Shown piece after piece: positions 48,880-57,081 of a stretch of 64,000 nucleotides of DNA. Origin of the DNA: Thermoproteota archaeon (lineage in GTDB: Archaea > Korarchaeota > Korarchaeia > Korarchaeales > Korarchaeaceae); NCBI GenBank assembly GCA_027491915.1, contig JAOZGC010000002.1:505344-569343 (forward strand), written 5' to 3'. Position numbers and translations under genes: made by a program. The notes under the pieces are model-generated. The model had not been told where the DNA came from, ran no database searches, and worked only from the letters and a program-made list of their open reading frames with translations. Each line of letters begins with the position of its first letter. The first letter of the stretch is position 1.

Positions 48880-50438
48880 CCCGCCGCACCTCCCATGAGA
48901 AGCCCGAGCCTCTCCTCGGTCAGCTCCTCGGGCCTGCCCCCTCCAACTATCCTCCCCTCGTACATGACCACCACCCTGTCGCTTATCTGGAGTATCTCGT
49001 CCAGGTCGGTGGACACCAGCAGCACGGCGGCCCCCCTGTCCCTCTCCTCGAGCAGCAGCCTCCTGATGTACTCTGTGGCCGCCACGTCCAGCCCGTGGGT
49101 CGGCTGGTCGGCCACTATGACCTTGCCCCCCTTCATGATCTCCCTGCCGACTATCAGCTTCTGCTGGTTTCCCCCGCTCAGGTGCCTGGCCGGGGCGTCC
49201 AGTCCGGGGACCACCACCGAGAACCTGCGGACGATCTCGGCCGCCCTCTCCCTGACGGTGTCCCACCTCATGACCCACCGGCCCGAGAAGGGGGGGCCGT
49301 CGTGGATCCCGAGGACCGAGTTCTCGGCCACCGAGAAGTCCATTATCAGGCCGACCCCCTGCCTGTCCTCCGGGACGTGGGCCAGCCCGGCCCTGTAGAG
49401 CTCCCTGGGGGGGGAGTTGGTCATTTCCCTGCCGGCTATGAGTACTCTTCCCCTATCAGCCCGCCTGAGCCCAGTTATGGCCTCCACCAGTTCCCTCTGC
49501 CCGTTCCCGGCGACGCCCGCCACGCCCAGCACCTCACCGGACCTGACCTCCAGGTCGACGCCCCTGACGGCCCACCCGCCCTCCTCGCCCCGGACCCACA
49601 GCCCCTCCACCGACAGCAGGACCCCGCCCGGGGAGGGGGGGCGCCTCTCTATCTCCATCTCCACCTCCCTGCCCACCATCATCCTGGCCAGGTCCGACTC
49701 TGTCACGTCGCCCGTCCTGACCGTCCCGACCACCCTGCCCCTCCTCAGGACCGTGACCCTGTCCGTTATGCCCATGACCTCCCTCAGCTTGTGGCTGATG
49801 AATATGACGGTGACCCCCCTCTCCCTGAGCCTCCCGAGCAGCGAGAAGAGCTCCCTGACCTCCAGGGGGGTCAGCACGGAGGTCGGCTCGTCCAGTATCA
49901 GGACCCTGACGTCCCTCATGAGGGCCTTCAGGATCTCCACCCTCTGCCTGATCCCCACCGGGAGGTCCTCCACCCTGGCGTCCAGGGGGACTGGGAGGCC
50001 GAGCTCCCCCATTATCTCCTCCGCCTTCTCCCTCACGGCGGGATCCCCGATCCTGGACAGGCTCCCCCCGGGGATCACCATCGAGAGGTTCTCCATCACG
50101 GTGAACACGGGTATCAGGGTGAAGTGCTGGTGGACCATGCCTATCCCCGACTCCAGGGCCTCCCAGGGCCCCCGGGGGGACGCCTCCCTCCCCCCCACCA
50201 GGACCCTCCCGGAGGTCGGCCTGAGCTCGCCGTAGAGGATCCTCATCAGGGTGGTCTTCCCGGCCCCGTTCTCTCCGAGCAGGCCGTGGATCTCCCCCGG
50301 GAGGACCGAGAAGTCGACCCCCCTCAGGGCCACGGTCCCGTCCCTGTAGACCTTGACGATCCCCTCCATGGAGACGACGGGCTCCGGCCCGGTTCCCGGC
50401 CCCAAGATCGGCACCGGTCCGGCGGATCGGACAATCAA
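48876..50438 (-). CDS. BMP-family ABC importer ATPase (two ABC domains)
   Basis: A 520-residue ATPase with two ABC halves. The first has Walker A LLGENGAGKTTLMRILYG and Walker B VLILDEPTSVLTP. The second has a degenerate Walker A (GVAGVAGNGQRELVEAI) but SGGNQQKLIVGREIM and VIVADQPTHGLDV. This plan is that of sugar and nucleoside importers (RbsA/NupO). It is followed by two permeases and preceded by the substrate-binding protein. Confidence 0.9.
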   Translation of the reverse strand: MIVRSAGPVPILGPGTGPEPVVSMEGIVKVYRDGTVALRGVDFSVLPGEIHGLLGENGAGKTTLMRILYGELRPTSGRVLVGGREASPRGPWEALESGIGMVHQHFTLIPVFTVMENLSMVIPGGSLSRIGDPAVREKAEEIMGELGLPVPLDARVEDLPVGIRQRVEILKALMRDVRVLILDEPTSVLTPLEVRELFSLLGRLRERGVTVIFISHKLREVMGITDRVTVLRRGRVVGTVRTGDVTESDLARMMVGREVEMEIERRPPSPGGVLLSVEGLWVRGEEGGWAVRGVDLEVRSGEVLGVAGVAGNGQRELVEAITGLRRADRGRVLIAGREMTNSPPRELYRAGLAHVPEDRQGVGLIMDFSVAENSVLGIHDGPPFSGRWVMRWDTVRERAAEIVRRFSVVVPGLDAPARHLSGGNQQKLIVGREIMKGGKVIVADQPTHGLDVAATEYIRRLLLEERDRGAAVLLVSTDLDEILQISDRVVVMYEGRIVGGGRPEELTEERLGLLMGGAAG

Positions 50439-50460
50439 AAAAAGTTAGGGGAGGGGGCCG

Positions 50461-51747
50461 TCAGCCCCCGGCCAGGGCGGCGCTCAGATCCCCGGCCTCC
50501 AGGGCCTGGATCACCTGCTCGTACTGGGTGTGGTCGGCCGGGTTGACGAAGGTGATCTGGCCCGACTTGATCTGGTTCTCGAGCTGGCTTATCAGGTTCC
50601 AGGCGTCCTGGGATATGTACTGGTCCCTGAGCTCGGCCACCCTCTGCCTGACGGACTCGGGGGTCCACCCTGAGGGCAGCTGCCCGGCGTCGGCCGCGAA
50701 CTGGGCGAAGGCCTGGACCTCGTCCAGGGTGCTTATGCCCACCCCGTCCTCGGCCAGCCCCAGGCTGTGGATCCCCCCCTGGAAGTTCCCGCTGACGGCC
50801 ATCTCAATGGCGTCGTAGACCGCCACGTCGACCTTCTTCCTACCGCTCACGAATATGTGGTCCGGGTCGTACCACTCCTGGGGCGCGTCCTGCCCTATGG
50901 CGAAGACGGTCTCGCCCTGCTGGGCCCTCTCCTTGACCGCCTCGAAGGCCCCTATGTGGGTGGCGCCGGCCAGGCCGTATATCACGTTGGCACCCTGGTC
51001 TATCAGCTGGAGGGTGGCGTCCTTCCCGGTGGCGGGGTCCGTGAAGGTGCCGGTGTACACGTACAGGACGTCCACGTCGGTCCCCAGCTGCTGGGCCATC
51101 CACTTGGCCCCGTAGAGGTATCCTATGTGGAACCTCCAGAGCGGGGGTATGTCCATGCCCATCAGCGCGGCTATCTTGTCGTTGCCCGTGTCGTGGGCTA
51201 TCACCGTGGCTATGGCCCCGACCAGGGCGCCGCACTCCTGCTCCCTGAAGACGTAGCTGGCCACGTTGGGCTGATCCACCACGGAGTCTATTATGGCGAA
51301 GTTCTGGTTCGGATACTCCTGGGAGACGTTGTTTATGGCGTCGGTCAGCAGGAACCCTATCCCTATGATCACGTCGTAGTCGCCGGAGGAGGCGAGCCCC
51401 TCTAGCACGGGGACGAAGTCGGCCATGCTGGCCGGCGTGACGTACTCCACCTCGACGCCCAGCTCCGACTTGGCCCTCTCGGCGCCCATGTAGGCCAGGT
51501 CGTTGAAGCTCAGGTCCCCCCTTCCCCCGACGTCGAACACCACGGCCACCTTGTGGACGGCCGGCGGCGGTGGCGGGGGCGGCGGGGTCTGGTTCTGAAC
51601 GGTGGACGGAGGTGGCGGGGGCGGCGGGGTCGGCTGCGGCTTCTGGGTCAGGAACATCACGCCGACGGCCGCCAGGACCAGGATCAGGATGATCAGCCCT
51701 ATAAGGGCCGACCTGCCTATGCCCGCTCTTCTCATGGGTGGGGACAC
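50461..51747 (-). CDS. BMP-family substrate-binding protein, membrane-anchored
   Basis: A 428-residue protein. An N-terminal helix (about residues 13-33) is followed by a proline-rich stalk (PPPPPPP, twice), then a BMP/PnrA domain: AVVFDVGGRGDLSFNDLAY, GIGFLLTDAINNVSQEY, IAALMGMDIPPLWRFHIGYL, GLAGATHIGAFEAVKER, QDAPQEWY. PnrA-type proteins bind purine nucleosides. There is no lipobox cysteine, so it is held by the helix. First gene of a complete importer operon. Start is GTG 51747 (TATA about 25 bases upstream); ATG 51735 is an alternative. Confidence 0.88.
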   Translation of the reverse strand: MSPPMRRAGIGRSALIGLIILILVLAAVGVMFLTQKPQPTPPPPPPPSTVQNQTPPPPPPPPAVHKVAVVFDVGGRGDLSFNDLAYMGAERAKSELGVEVEYVTPASMADFVPVLEGLASSGDYDVIIGIGFLLTDAINNVSQEYPNQNFAIIDSVVDQPNVASYVFREQECGALVGAIATVIAHDTGNDKIAALMGMDIPPLWRFHIGYLYGAKWMAQQLGTDVDVLYVYTGTFTDPATGKDATLQLIDQGANVIYGLAGATHIGAFEAVKERAQQGETVFAIGQDAPQEWYDPDHIFVSGRKKVDVAVYDAIEMAVSGNFQGGIHSLGLAEDGVGISTLDEVQAFAQFAADAGQLPSGWTPESVRQRVAELRDQYISQDAWNLISQLENQIKSGQITFVNPADHTQYEQVIQALEAGDLSAALAGG

Positions 51748-51848
51748 CCGATGGCCCGGTTTTTCGTTGAATAATTTAACCTTTTCTCGGGGGAGGCCGG
51801 GGGCGGCGGGCGATATTAGTATTTAGGGTTCCCCGGGCGGGCCCCGGG

Positions 51849-52133
51849 ATGGCGCCCGGAGGGTCCACCCTGACCACCTTCCTGGCCATAGCCGGGACCG
51901 TCTTCGTCATGGAGATGGCCGACAAGACCCAGCTGGCGGCCCTGAGCTTCTCCGCCGAGGTGCCCGACGCCCGGCTGGTCTACGCCGCCACCGTGCTCGG
52001 GTTGGCCCTGGCCTCGCTGGTCTCCGTGTTCGGGGGGAGGGTCCTGAGGGCGGCGCTGGGATCAGGCCCGCTCAGGCTCGCCGTCGGCGCCGCCCTGGTG
52101 CTGGCCGGGATCCTGGTGGTTCTTGGAAGGTGA
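51849..52133 (+). CDS. Half-size Gdt1/TMEM165 (UPF0016) cation transporter
   Basis: A 94-residue protein with about three helices. EMADKTQLAAL (residues 22-32) matches the E-x-G-D-K-[TS] family motif that binds Ca2+/Mn2+. Full-size Gdt1 proteins hold two such repeats; a single repeat probably dimerises. Gdt1 exchanges Mn2+ or Ca2+ for protons. ATG 51849 lies near TATTAGTATTTAGGG. Its 3' end overlaps the convergent radical-SAM gene by 72 bases. Confidence 0.75.
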   Translation: MAPGGSTLTTFLAIAGTVFVMEMADKTQLAALSFSAEVPDARLVYAATVLGLALASLVSVFGGRVLRAALGSGPLRLAVGAALVLAGILVVLGR

Positions 52134-53021
52134 CCTCGTCGGTATGAGGTGGGTCCCGTCGCAGGAGGGGGCCCGGAAGAACCCGGGATCGGTCAGCCCC
52201 TCCCTGCAGGTGGCGTAGGTCAGGCCGACGTCGCGCGCCCTCCCAACGACCGGGGCCAGCATCCCCTCTCTGACCCGCCTCGGGAGGTACCAGTACCCCC
52301 CGATCCACCTCCCCTCGATCCTGTAGGCCCTGCGCCACTCGGCCGCCAGCCCGGGGAACGCGGCCTCCATCCTGCGCAGGCCGTCGGGCGTCGCCTTGTA
52401 CGTGGACGTGACGACGTGGGCCGCGCCGGCCTCGGCGGCCGCCGAGACCAGCTCCCTCAGATCCGCGGGGTCGTCCGTCAGCCCCGGGATCACCGGGTCC
52501 ACCCTGACCCCGACCGGTATCCCGAGCTCCGAGAGCTCGGCCGCGGCTCGCAGCCTGGCTTCCGGATCTGGGGCCCCGGGCTCCAGCCTCCCCGCCGTCC
52601 CCGCGTCCAGGGTGGTCACCGTGATCATCACGGCGGCCGCGCCCCTCAGGACGTCGGCGTCCCTGACCACCAGGTCCCCCTTGGTGGTCACCAGGATGCG
52701 GAATCCCGCCGACGCCAGCAGCCGCAGCACCCTCCGGGTGAGCCGCAGCACCCCCTCCTCCGGGGGATATGGGTCGGAGCTGGTGGAGAGCTCGACGGGG
52801 AGCGAGGGGTCCAACCTCCTCAGGTCCCTGATCACCCTGGCCTCGAGGTCTCTCTTGGGGCGGCTCCTGCCGACCCCCACGTACCTGGTGGCGTAGCAGT
52901 ACAGGCACCCGTGGCTGCACCTGGTGTACGGCTGGAGGGAGTACTTCGGGGGGCACGTGCACAGGTGGCTCCCCCAGGGATCGAACCTCCTGATCACGTC
53001 CCCCTCCTTCCGGGCGGGCAC
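52062..53021 (-). CDS. SPL-family radical SAM protein (COG1533 type)
   Basis: A 319-residue protein. YTRCSHGCLYCYATRYV (about residues 31-47) holds the CxxxCxxC cluster motif. VELSTSSDPYPPEE and ILVTTKGDLVVRD follow the spore-photoproduct-lyase-like family. The C-terminal part includes a TCREGLTDPGFFRAPSCDGTH segment. Such archaeal proteins have no settled role; DNA or nucleotide repair is suggested by homology. It resembles the protein at 55765-56802, giving two paralogues within 4 kb. A promoter for the divergent GNAT gene lies at about 53041-53051. Confidence 0.85.
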   Translation of the reverse strand: MPARKEGDVIRRFDPWGSHLCTCPPKYSLQPYTRCSHGCLYCYATRYVGVGRSRPKRDLEARVIRDLRRLDPSLPVELSTSSDPYPPEEGVLRLTRRVLRLLASAGFRILVTTKGDLVVRDADVLRGAAAVMITVTTLDAGTAGRLEPGAPDPEARLRAAAELSELGIPVGVRVDPVIPGLTDDPADLRELVSAAAEAGAAHVVTSTYKATPDGLRRMEAAFPGLAAEWRRAYRIEGRWIGGYWYLPRRVREGMLAPVVGRARDVGLTYATCREGLTDPGFFRAPSCDGTHLIPTRSPSKNHQDPGQHQGGADGEPERA

Positions 53022-53073
53022 CCCACCGTCCGACCGGGCGAACCGTTAAAGGTTCCCCCCGCCGGCGCGGCGT

Positions 53074-54003
53074 ATGAGGCCGGCCCCCATACTGACCTTC
53101 AATCCCCGGGGGGATCTTGAGGTGTCGATCCGCCCGGTGGAGGATCCCGAGGACTTCCACGAGATAGTGAGGGTCCAGCTGGACGCCTGGGACATGCAGG
53201 ACCCGACCGAGGCCACCCCCTTCCACGTGCTCACCGCCATGGCCAGGAACGGCGGCATAGTCCTCGGCGCATACCTCGAGCCCGAGGGGAGGATGGTGGG
53301 GGCGGTGTTCGGCTTCCTCGGGAGGGAGGGCGGGAGGAGGGGCCGGATCTACCACTACTCCCACCAGGCCGGCGTGATCAGGGAGTTCCAGGGGATGGGG
53401 ATAGGCCTGGCCCTGAAGCTGGCCCAGAGGGAGGTGGCCCTCTCCCAGGGCCTGGACCTGATGAGGTGGACCTTCGACCCGATCCAGGGGGTTAACGCCA
53501 GGTTCAACCTGTCCAAGCTGGGGGTCGTCGTCAGGGTGTACAAGAGGAACTACTACGGGATCATGAGGGACAGGCTCAACCAGGGCCTGAGGACCGACAG
53601 GTTCGTGGCCGAGTGGTACCTGGAGAGCCCGAGGGTCAGGCGCAGGATAGAGGGGAGGCACGTCACCCCCCCTCCCAGGGCGCTGTTGGAGGCCGGGGCC
53701 GGCCTCGCCCTGGAGACCGAGGGGGAGGGTCCCCTCAGGCGGCCGGTCTCCGTGAACCCGGACCTGGACTCAGAGGTGGTGCTGGTCGAGATCCCCTGGG
53801 ACCACAGGGCGACCAGGGAGGCGGGAGGCCCGGGGCTGCTGGCGGCCTGGAGGGACGCCACGGCCGAGGCCTTCGAGTCCTACTTCTCCAGGGGGTACGT
53901 GGACGTGGACCACTGCCTGGACGGGGGAGAGAGGAGGAGCTTCCACGTCCTCTGGAGGAGGCCGCTGGAGGAGATCCTCTCCGGGGAGGAGGTCCCCCGC
54001 TGA
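53074..54003 (+). CDS. GNAT-family acetyltransferase (COG3375 type)
   Basis: A 309-residue protein. An N-terminal GNAT domain with VQLDAWDMQDPTEATPFHVL, HYSHQAGVIREFQGMGIGLALKLAQRE (in pieces VIREFQGMGIGLALKL) and MRWTFDPIQGVNARFNLSKL is diagnostic of the COG3375 group. The large C-terminal domain with VVRVYKRNYYG and VEIPWDH is specific to this group. Substrate unknown. ATG 53074. Confidence 0.85.
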   Translation: MRPAPILTFNPRGDLEVSIRPVEDPEDFHEIVRVQLDAWDMQDPTEATPFHVLTAMARNGGIVLGAYLEPEGRMVGAVFGFLGREGGRRGRIYHYSHQAGVIREFQGMGIGLALKLAQREVALSQGLDLMRWTFDPIQGVNARFNLSKLGVVVRVYKRNYYGIMRDRLNQGLRTDRFVAEWYLESPRVRRRIEGRHVTPPPRALLEAGAGLALETEGEGPLRRPVSVNPDLDSEVVLVEIPWDHRATREAGGPGLLAAWRDATAEAFESYFSRGYVDVDHCLDGGERRSFHVLWRRPLEEILSGEEVPR

Positions 54004-54055
54004 CCGGCGCCGGCTGGCGCCGACTTTTTTACCGGCCGGTCCGGGGCCGGACCCG

Positions 54056-54445
54056 ATGTACGCCCTGGCGGTGAACTTCTCCTCCCCCAGGGAGTGGAGG
54101 GAGGCGGTCTCCAGGTTCGCCGAGGAGCTGGAGTCCAGGCTCGGCCCCAGGCTCAGGATGGTGGTGGCCCTCCCCTCCCCGGGCGACTCCCTCTACGACT
54201 CCAACGTGCTGGTGGTCCTGTCCGGTCGAGTCGCCCCGGGGGACTACCGGGCGGTCAGGGAGGCCGCCCCGGAGGGATCCGGGATCAACCCCCTGGTGGT
54301 CCCGGAGGGGGACGAGGCCGCGGTGGAGGCCTTCGAGCTGGCCGGCGGGTTTCCCTTTCCCGGTAGATCCGGGCGGGGGAGTCGATCCGCCCGAGGTGGT
54401 TCGGAGGAGGGGCGCCGTGGACGGGCGGAGGCCTCTGCTGGATAA
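54056..54445 (+). CDS. Degenerate minimal nucleotidyltransferase (pair 2)
   Basis: A 129-residue protein with a nucleotidyltransferase fold (YALAVNFSSPREWREAV; MVVALPSPGDSLYDSNVLVVLSG). The expected G-S...D-x-D motif is altered: the G-S turn reads PSPGDS and the second Asp is Asn (DSN). It may have lost metal binding. The last 25 residues are Gly/Arg/Ser-rich. Its end overlaps the HEPN gene by 29 bases, keeping the partner order. It could be an antitoxin that works by binding alone. Confidence 0.65.
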   Translation: MYALAVNFSSPREWREAVSRFAEELESRLGPRLRMVVALPSPGDSLYDSNVLVVLSGRVAPGDYRAVREAAPEGSGINPLVVPEGDEAAVEAFELAGGFPFPGRSGRGSRSARGGSEEGRRGRAEASAG

Positions 54446-54806
54446 GTCGGCCTCCCTGCTGAGGGAGGCCGAGGTAGACTTGAAGGTGGGCTGCTTCAAC
54501 AAGGCCGTCTCCGCCGCCTACTTCTCGGTCAGAATGGCCGCCGAGGCCTTCCTCCTCGGGATGAGGACCAAGAAGGACGACAAGATAGCCAGGGGGTTGA
54601 AGCGGCTCTTAACCCCCATCCTGGGTGGGGAGGGGGCCGAGGAGGTCAGGCTGAGCTTCCTCCAGCTCTTCGACATGAGGAAGGCGGCCGACCACAGACC
54701 CACCAAGATGACAAGAGAGGACGCAGAGTTCGCCGTCGGGAGGGCCAGGGAGCTCCGGGCCGCCATCCTCGAGGCTGCGCGCCGACCGGCACCCGGAGGT
54801 GGCTGA
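54417..54806 (+). CDS. HEPN-domain protein (pair 2)
   Basis: A 129-residue helical protein. LLREAEVDLKVGCFNKAVSAAYFSVRMAAEAFL is the HEPN first-helix pair (read as KAVSAAYFSVRMAAEAFL). MRKAADHRP provides R-x4-H, the motif of HEPN ribonucleases. GTG 54417 has GGAGG upstream; GTG 54396 is an alternative. With a degenerate nucleotidyltransferase before it, the ribonuclease motif makes this the likely toxin of the pair. Confidence 0.8.
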   Translation: MDGRRPLLDKSASLLREAEVDLKVGCFNKAVSAAYFSVRMAAEAFLLGMRTKKDDKIARGLKRLLTPILGGEGAEEVRLSFLQLFDMRKAADHRPTKMTREDAEFAVGRARELRAAILEAARRPAPGGG

Positions 54807-54881
54807 GGCGACCGATCGACCCGACCGAACCCGGCCCGGACCTCCTCAACGTTTTATTTGGGGAGGGGGGCCTTTCCCCCG

Positions 54882-55337
54882 GTGCGGGACTGGTCCTGGC
54901 TCCTGGAGGGGCTGCGGGAGGAGTTCGGGGAGGGCCTGATCTCCGTCGCCATCTACGGCTCGGTGGCGCGGGGGGAGGAGGACGAGGGGAGCGACTTGGA
55001 CGTGCTCGTCGTCGCCGAAGATCTGCCCCCCGACCCGTCCGAGAGGCTGAGGATCTCCGGCCGACTGGCCAGGACGGTCAGGCCCCCCCCGGGGACCCCC
55101 AGGCCCCTGTCCACCGTGCTGCTCACCCCCGGGGAGACCGAGCGGAACCCCCCCATACTCCTAGACCTGGTGGAGGACGCCCTCATACTGTACGACAGGG
55201 GAGGGTTCCTCTCCCGGGTCCTCGAGAGGATCCGCGAGAGGCTCAGGGAGCTCGGGGCCAGGAGGGTCAAGACCGATCGCGGCTGGTACTGGATCCTCAA
55301 GCCGGACGCGGAGTTCGGGGAGGTGGTCAGGATCTGA
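54882..55337 (+). CDS. Minimal nucleotidyltransferase (pair 3)
   Basis: A 151-residue protein. VAIYGSVARGEEDEGSDLDVLVV is the intact G-S-x9-S-D-x-D motif. RGWYWILKPDAEFGEV closes the C-terminus, which is longer than in minimal forms. GTG 54882 follows a TATA (GTTTTATT) by about 28 bases; TTG 54858 lies within that element and is rejected. It precedes a HEPN gene by 11 bases. Confidence 0.85.
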   Translation: MRDWSWLLEGLREEFGEGLISVAIYGSVARGEEDEGSDLDVLVVAEDLPPDPSERLRISGRLARTVRPPPGTPRPLSTVLLTPGETERNPPILLDLVEDALILYDRGGFLSRVLERIRERLRELGARRVKTDRGWYWILKPDAEFGEVVRI

Positions 55338-55348
55338 TAAACCTCGAG

Positions 55349-55777
55349 ATGGCCGCCGATTACCTCAGGAGGTCTCTCTCTTGCTTGGATGAGGCTAGAT
55401 CGGCCCTCGCCCGGGGGGATCCGGCCCTCTGCATAAGGAGGTCTCAGGAATCCGTGGAGCTGGCCGCGAAAGCCCTCCTGAGGGCGGCCTCGGTGGAATA
55501 CCCCCGGAGGCACGACGTCAGCGACGCCCTCTTGGAGGCCGCCCCCAGGCTGCCGGGCCGGGTGAGAGGCCGGGTGCGGGAGCTGGCCGACCTGGTGTCG
55601 GAGCTGGCAGCCGTCAGGGGCCCGGCCATGTACGGCTATGAGGATCGCGGGATACCGGCCTCGAGGGCGTTCTCCAACTCCTACGCGGACGAGGTGCTGG
55701 CCAGGACGACCACCGCCGTCCGGACCATCGAGGAGGTCCTGGTTCCGAGGCTGAGGGATGCCGGATGCTGGCCGTAG
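55349..55777 (+). CDS. HEPN-domain protein (pair 3)
   Basis: A 142-residue helical protein. LRRSLSCLDEARSALARGDPALCIRRSQESVELAAKALLRAA is the HEPN helix pair (read as CIRRSQESVELAAKALLRAA). RGPAMYGYEDRGIPAS is the usual later segment of this subfamily. It has no clear R-x4-H, so it is possibly structural. Its last 13 bases overlap the radical-SAM gene. Confidence 0.8.
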   Translation: MAADYLRRSLSCLDEARSALARGDPALCIRRSQESVELAAKALLRAASVEYPRRHDVSDALLEAAPRLPGRVRGRVRELADLVSELAAVRGPAMYGYEDRGIPASRAFSNSYADEVLARTTTAVRTIEEVLVPRLRDAGCWP

Positions 55778-56802
55778 CCCGCCCCGCCGACGGCACTCCC
55801 CACGGGGCCCGGACCGCCCCGACCCTCCCCGAGGGGCCGCCGGGGGATCGCGCCCGAGACCCCCCCGGGCGCGGGACGGGTCCGCCCCGGGCGCCCGCCC
55901 AGGGGTCCCCGCCCGAACCCCGATCAGGCCGCCCGGCGCGGGGCCGACCCTCAAATCAGGGCGCCCCGGGGCGCCGGGCGGTTCGGGTCTACAGGGTCAC
56001 GGCCAAGAGGATCTTCACCCCGACCAGGATACCGGGGGCCAGATTCGTCGTCAACCAATACGTCGGCTGCGAGCACGCCTGCTCCTACTGCTACGCCCGC
56101 TTCACCTGCAGGTGGAGGCGGGACAGGGGTCCCTGGGGGACCTGGGTTGAGGCCAAGGTCAACGCCCCGGACCTCGTCAGGGGCAGGCCGGTCAGGGGAA
56201 GGGTGGTGATGTCCAGCGTCTCCGACGCGTACCAGCCGGTCGAGAGGGAGCTGGAGCTTACGAGGCGCGTGCTCGAGGCCATGGACAGGGCGGTGGAGCT
56301 CTCCATACTGACGAAGTCGGACCTGGTGCTGAGGGACGTCGACCTCCTGTCGGAGTTCCCCCGCCTGGAGGTGGGGCTCACCGTCAACGGCCTGGAGGGG
56401 AGGGCGGCTCGGCTGCTGGAGCCCCTGGCTCCGGGACACGGCAGGAGGGTGGAGGCCCTGGAGGGGCTGAGGGCGGCCGGGCTGAGGACCTTCGCCTTCG
56501 TCAGCCCGGTGATACCGGGCCTGGTGGATCCGGCGGCCGTCATGGAGGAGGTGGCCCCCCTGGTCGACTTCTTCTACGTGGAGTTCATCAACGCCCGGGC
56601 CGCCGGGTCGGGGTTCCGCCGCATCCTGACGAGGGAGTTCCCGGAGAGCGCCGAGGTGGTCTACGACGGGTTCAGGTTTCGGGAGTACGTCCGGAGGACC
56701 GCGGCCGAGGTTAGGGGGACCGGGCTGATGGTCAGGGAGGTCGTGACCCACCTCCGCGGCCGGAGGGGCGGCGGGAGACAGACCTCCCTCCCGCTGGGCT
56801 GA
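55765..56802 (+). CDS. SPL-family radical SAM protein (COG1533 type), long N-terminus
   Basis: A 345-residue protein. The recognisable part starts near residue 73 (YRVTAKRIFTPTRIPGARFV), then CEHACSYCYARFTC holds the CxxxCxxC motif; MSSVSDAYQPVERE and LTVNGLEGRAARL follow. The first 72 residues are low-complexity Pro/Arg/Gly and look unlike protein. No ATG, GTG or TTG lies in frame between 55765 and the recognisable start, so either the start is unusual or a base error hides it. It may be functionally close to the protein at 52062. Confidence 0.8.
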   Translation: MLAVARPADGTPHGARTAPTLPEGPPGDRARDPPGRGTGPPRAPAQGSPPEPRSGRPARGRPSNQGAPGRRAVRVYRVTAKRIFTPTRIPGARFVVNQYVGCEHACSYCYARFTCRWRRDRGPWGTWVEAKVNAPDLVRGRPVRGRVVMSSVSDAYQPVERELELTRRVLEAMDRAVELSILTKSDLVLRDVDLLSEFPRLEVGLTVNGLEGRAARLLEPLAPGHGRRVEALEGLRAAGLRTFAFVSPVIPGLVDPAAVMEEVAPLVDFFYVEFINARAAGSGFRRILTREFPESAEVVYDGFRFREYVRRTAAEVRGTGLMVREVVTHLRGRRGGGRQTSLPLG

Positions 56803-56853
56803 CCGGCCGAGGCGGACCGGTGGGTTTAAGGGCCGGGGAGGGGCGGCGGACCC

Positions 56854-57039
56854 GTGGAACTCAGGGACCTGGCCGCTCTGGTCGCGGCGGTGGTCCTGGC
56901 CTACGTGCTGTGGAGGGTGATCTGGCTCCTGCTGAAGCTGGCGGTCTTCGCCGCCCTGGTGCTGGTCATGTTCTTTCTGGTGAGGTCCCTCCTCTCCGGG
57001 AGAGGGCCGGGCCCCGGTCCGGGGGCTCCCCCAGCCTGA
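56854..57039 (+). CDS. Short two-helix membrane protein
   Basis: A 61-residue protein. Two hydrophobic segments, about 6-21 and 26-48 (LVLVMFFLVRSLL), are separated by WRVIW, and a Gly/Pro-rich tail follows. GTG 56854 is preceded by a TATA-like GGTTTAAGG about 25-30 bases upstream, which is good evidence that it is expressed. Function unknown. Confidence 0.55.
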   Translation: MELRDLAALVAAVVLAYVLWRVIWLLLKLAVFAALVLVMFFLVRSLLSGRGPGPGPGAPPA

Positions 57040-57081
57040 GCCGGGGCGCCAATTTTTAACTCTCCCCGCGGCGCCCGGCCG

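Noticed and set aside
54858-54881. TTG 54858 as start of the third nucleotidyltransferase
   Set aside because: It lies inside the TATA-like GTTTTATTTG; GTG 54882 is at the right distance.
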